The notes below the pieces were generated by a model. That model saw nothing but the letters and a program-made list of their open reading frames with translations. It did not search any database and was not told the origin of the DNA. From Thermoplasmata archaeon (GTDB lineage: Archaea; Thermoplasmatota; Thermoplasmata; Lutacidiplasmatales; SKW197): DNA of 32,461 bases. The stretch covers positions 1 through 32,461 of the forward strand of contig JAOAJK010000016.1 in NCBI GenBank assembly GCA_026414225.1, in the 5' to 3' direction. Made by a program: the position numbers and the translations under genes. Positions 30,586 through 32,461 of the stretch are shown here, in pieces; position 1 is the first letter of the stretch; the number at the start of each line of letters is the position of its first letter.

Positions 30586-30641
30586 ATTGGTAACAATGAC
30601 TTGAGGAAAAAAGTTTATATGTTACCAACTCTGTTACCAAT
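30586..30641 (+). promoter_or_regulatory. Three operator-like repeats around the regulator promoter
   Basis: ATTGGTAACA (30586-30595) is the exact reverse complement of TGTTACCAAT (30632-30641). A third copy, TGTTACCAAC (30620-30629), differs in the last base. The TATA box AGTTTATATG (30612-30621) lies between the first and second copies, and the second and third copies cover the expected start region up to the base before ATG 30643. This geometry is typical of an autoregulated repressor, with a possible second effect on nrdD. Confidence 0.7.
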
Positions 30642-30642
30642 C

Positions 30643-31248
30643 ATGGCACTCTTCGAGACTGAGGAGAAACTGAAGGACATAATTCTGGAAATTTTAAAAA
30701 ACAATGCAGAAAAATCAATAAACCAGATTCACAGGGAACTCATGCAGAGACAGGATGCAGGTTCTCCCCATCGTCTCATGGTCACAGGCTACCTTCAGGC
30801 ACTTGCGGACATGGGCATACTTTCAGAGAAAAAGGTTCCACCGGCGAAGGTCTATGCGCTCTCTCCAACCTACAGGAGGGACATCTATTCTGCACTGAAA
30901 AGAATAATAGACCAGAAGGGCTACGAGGGTGAGAGGGCAGTTGAGGTTTATGCCTACATACTGAACAAAATTTTCAAAAGACCTGTACTTGAGGACGAGC
31001 TTCTTTTTGCAAACTTCACGAACTTCAACACATTGAAGGTTGTGACCCTCTCACAGGAGGAAAGACGGGAAATTACCCAGCGGATGCGGCGGATGAAGTA
31101 CAATGTCGAGGCGGACAGAGCATTTCTTCCAAACAGAAACCATGAAGAGGAAATGCAGGAGATTCTCTCAATGCTTCTCCTCGAGGACTACGGGGTAAAG
31201 ATTCTTTCAATGGAGCGGAAAACGAAGCAGGGCAAGCTTCAGCTGTGA
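30643..31248 (+). CDS. Putative winged-helix transcription regulator divergent from nrdD
   Basis: 201 residues, family not recognised with certainty. The first 70 residues look like a winged helix: LKDIILEILKNN (helix 1), SINQIHRELM (helix 2), SPHRLMVTGYLQALADMG (recognition helix region) and ILSEKKVPPAKVYALS (wing). The remaining 120 residues are helical and charged (ITQRMRRMKYNVEADRAF, EEEMQEILSMLLLEDYG), perhaps a dimer or effector domain. No cysteine cluster or ATP-cone is present, so it is not a classic NrdR. ATG 30643 is exactly 26 bases from its TATA box; upstream start 30601 is disfavoured. Repeat operators surround its promoter. Confidence 0.65.
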   Translation: MALFETEEKLKDIILEILKNNAEKSINQIHRELMQRQDAGSPHRLMVTGYLQALADMGILSEKKVPPAKVYALSPTYRRDIYSALKRIIDQKGYEGERAVEVYAYILNKIFKRPVLEDELLFANFTNFNTLKVVTLSQEERREITQRMRRMKYNVEADRAFLPNRNHEEEMQEILSMLLLEDYGVKILSMERKTKQGKLQL

Positions 31249-31281
31249 TTTGTTAGGTTGACGAATTCATTTCCGCAGCCA

Positions 31282-31299
31282 TTAAATACACCTATATAA
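31282..31299 (+). promoter_or_regulatory. Promoter region of the SRP RNA gene
   Basis: Two TATA-like elements, TTAAATAC (31282-31289) and CTATATAAT (31292-31300), precede the 7S RNA. The first is 26 bases from the predicted RNA 5' end at 31311, the usual archaeal spacing. Confidence 0.6.
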
Positions 31300-31310
31300 T
31301 TAATGGAAAT

Positions 31311-31619
31311 TGCTAGGCTTGGCCGGGGGGTTAGGCGTCCCCTACACCTGAAATCGCCTTTACGCAGGGGCGACACCTGGGCGCGAGGTCCTGGTCTTGC
31401 CTGAATCCGTATGTGGACAATGAGGTTCTGTCTTGCTGGGTGAGAGAACACAGGAGCGCATCTGGAGGGATGCTAACCTGTGCGAGTCCATGGAGAACGG
31501 GTCAGGTCCTGACGGGAGCAGCCTCACCGTGGAATCTTCACGCTTGCAAGGTAGCGGGGCCGAGAAAGCATGCGGGAAGTTCAGGCAATGTATCAGACCC
31601 CAATCCCAGGGGCCTAGCA
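31311..31619 (+). ncRNA. ffs: Archaeal signal recognition particle 7S RNA
   Basis: RNA scaffold of SRP that binds SRP54 and SRP19. About 309 nt, normal for archaea. The conserved helix 8 SRP54-binding motif is present as GGTCAGGTCCTGACGGGAGC (31499-31518), followed by AGCC. The 5' end (TGCTAGGC) pairs with the 3' end (GGCCTAGCA at 31611-31619), closing helix 1 as in archaeal 7S RNAs. GGCCGGGGGGTTAGGCGTCC with CAGGGGCGACACC in the 5' domain is also characteristic. A T6 run follows at about 31629. The boundaries are set from pairing and could be off by a few bases. Confidence 0.93.
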
Positions 31620-32461
31620 GAATCTGGGTTTTTTCTGGCGGAGGAGGAATGCCACGGGAGCCAAGAAAACGATGCCAGAAAGCAATGTAGTTTCATGAAC
31701 TGCATTCGTGGTCGCACTCGCACTGCTTCCAGGAAATTTCACCCCGTGGAGCGATGTGTAGTTCAGATGTGCCCAGTTTGTCAGGGTTGTGTTTTGGGTC
31801 ACATTTACCCGCACCTGCAAGGTCACATAATGGCTGCCAGGCAAAACATTTGCAAAATACCAGCGGACCACATTTCCATCAAGAACGCCACCGTTTGATG
31901 CGGAAACAAAATCCACACCTGGAGGCAGTGTATCGTTAATCCAGACATTTCCTGCGGCACCGGAGCCAGTGTTGTTGTAGTAAATCGTGTAGGTGAGTAG
32001 ATCCCCGTTAGATGCGGTTTGCCTGTCCACAACCTTCGCCACAACAATGATAGGCCTTCTGCAGACCACACTTGCATTCGCCTGGCTTGATGGCATACTC
32101 CGCCTTAGCTGGTCCCTGTAAGTTAAGTTCACACTGTTTTGAAGCGTGGTCCCATCGCCCACAGTGGCGTTTACCTGGACTGTGATTGTGAGTGAATTTG
32201 TGGATGCATATAGGATGGTTCCAAAATACCATCTGTATGTCCGTCCATCGGTTGAAGTGTAGGGCACGCTTGAGGACACGAAGGTAACACCGTCTGGCAG
32301 TGTATCATTTATCCAGACCTCTTTTGCGTTTCCATCGCCCGTGTTGTTGTAGTAAATCGTATATGTGATTGTTCCTCCCGGCTGCGTTTCTGCCACATTC
32401 GCAATTTTTGCGACGACAATGTTCGGTACCTTCCTGTCGTTCGGTGCACCCTGTGTGGGCG
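31614..32461 (-). CDS. DUF11-repeat surface protein, 3' part (cut by window edge)
   Basis: C-terminal part (at least 282 residues) of an exported, cell-surface protein; the open frame continues past the window end. Two tandem repeats of about 100 residues with VVAK(I/V), GGTITYTIYYNNTG / GDLLTYTIYYNNTG, WINDTLP-x-GV-x-FVSAS and RWYF motifs are DUF11-type domains. They are predicted beta-sandwich adhesive modules. The tail (LLSGIVFLAPVAFLLRQKKPRFC) is a membrane anchor with a basic end. Many NxT/S sites fit a glycosylated S-layer or surface protein. GTG at 32396 is probably internal, because the frame upstream continues the repeat (VPNIVVAKIANV). Its stop overlaps the 3' end of the SRP RNA by six bases. 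Confidence 0.85.
   Translation of the reverse strand, partial: PTQGAPNDRKVPNIVVAKIANVAETQPGGTITYTIYYNNTGDGNAKEVWINDTLPDGVTFVSSSVPYTSTDGRTYRWYFGTILYASTNSLTITVQVNATVGDGTTLQNSVNLTYRDQLRRSMPSSQANASVVCRRPIIVVAKVVDRQTASNGDLLTYTIYYNNTGSGAAGNVWINDTLPPGVDFVSASNGGVLDGNVVRWYFANVLPGSHYVTLQVRVNVTQNTTLTNWAHLNYTSLHGVKFPGSSASATTNAVHETTLLSGIVFLAPVAFLLRQKKPRFC
31629..31634 (+). terminator. Oligo-T terminator of the SRP RNA
   Basis: A T6 run starts about ten bases beyond the predicted RNA 3' end. It lies inside the antisense coding region of the DUF11 surface gene. Confidence 0.5.

Noticed and set aside
31249-31310. tRNA gene near the SRP RNA
   Set aside because: No cloverleaf, T-loop GTTCRA or anticodon stem could be built on either strand.

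Overview
The window looks like part of an archaeal chromosome, most likely from an anaerobic Euryarchaeota/Thermoplasmatota-type lineage (lineage is inferred). Evidence for archaea: a two-repeat TATA-binding protein, prefoldin alpha, FtsY, an archaeal 7S SRP RNA, archaeal/eukaryal-type glycyl-tRNA synthetase, TATA-type promoters about 26 nt from start codons (often leaderless), and GAGGTG-type ribosome sites inside operons. Evidence for an anaerobe exposed to oxygen: oxygen-independent ribonucleotide reductase (NrdD) with its activase (NrdG), plus a rubredoxin/flavodiiron/superoxide reductase/peroxiredoxin/rubrerythrin cluster.

Layout. 1-3296: large asparagine-rich beta-helix (NosD-like) surface protein, apparently frameshifted near its C-terminus. 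3293-4740 (-): metal hydrolase (TatD/COG1831 type) downstream of tbp. 4883-5287 (+): two small unknown genes. 5284-6429 (-): dnaJ without dnaK/grpE. 6643-9555 (-): secreted DNRLRE plus Ig-like repeat protein with a RING-like zinc domain on its cytoplasmic tail. 9777-11523 (+): small unknown protein, then glyS. 11586-14624 (+): five-gene oxygen/ROS detoxification cluster. 14704-15870 (+): MFS transporter. 15872-17389 (-): GvpD/KaiC-like ATPase. 17497-24637 (+): DUF835 membrane protein, STAND-type ATPase with TPRs, GlgM-like glycosyltransferase and maltokinase. 24648-27398 (-): pfdA-ftsY-trmJ-nrdG operon. 27478-28271 (+): cutA and a Roadblock/LC7 protein. 28433-30502 (-): nrdD, divergent from a putative winged-helix regulator (30643-31248, +) with repeated operator-like motifs between them. 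31311-31619 (+): SRP 7S RNA. 31614-end (-): 3' part of a DUF11-repeat surface protein.

How the genes may work together. The detoxification cluster forms a redox relay: rubredoxin delivers electrons to the flavodiiron protein (O2 to water) and superoxide reductase (superoxide to peroxide), and peroxiredoxin and rubrerythrin remove peroxide. The glgM-mak pair points to alpha-glucan/trehalose metabolism through maltose-1-phosphate, a pathway best known from actinobacteria, placed behind two signalling-like genes. No stretch above about 215 bases lacks a gene or RNA.

Most unusual points: the nrdD/regulator operator repeats; the sensor-STAND-GlgM-Mak cluster; the RING-like tail on a surface protein; a nested inverted-repeat element at 28318-28391; a palindromic TATA element shared by cutA and pfdA; the poly-G frameshift in the beta-helix protein. 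No single, clearly new defence or mobile system is visible.
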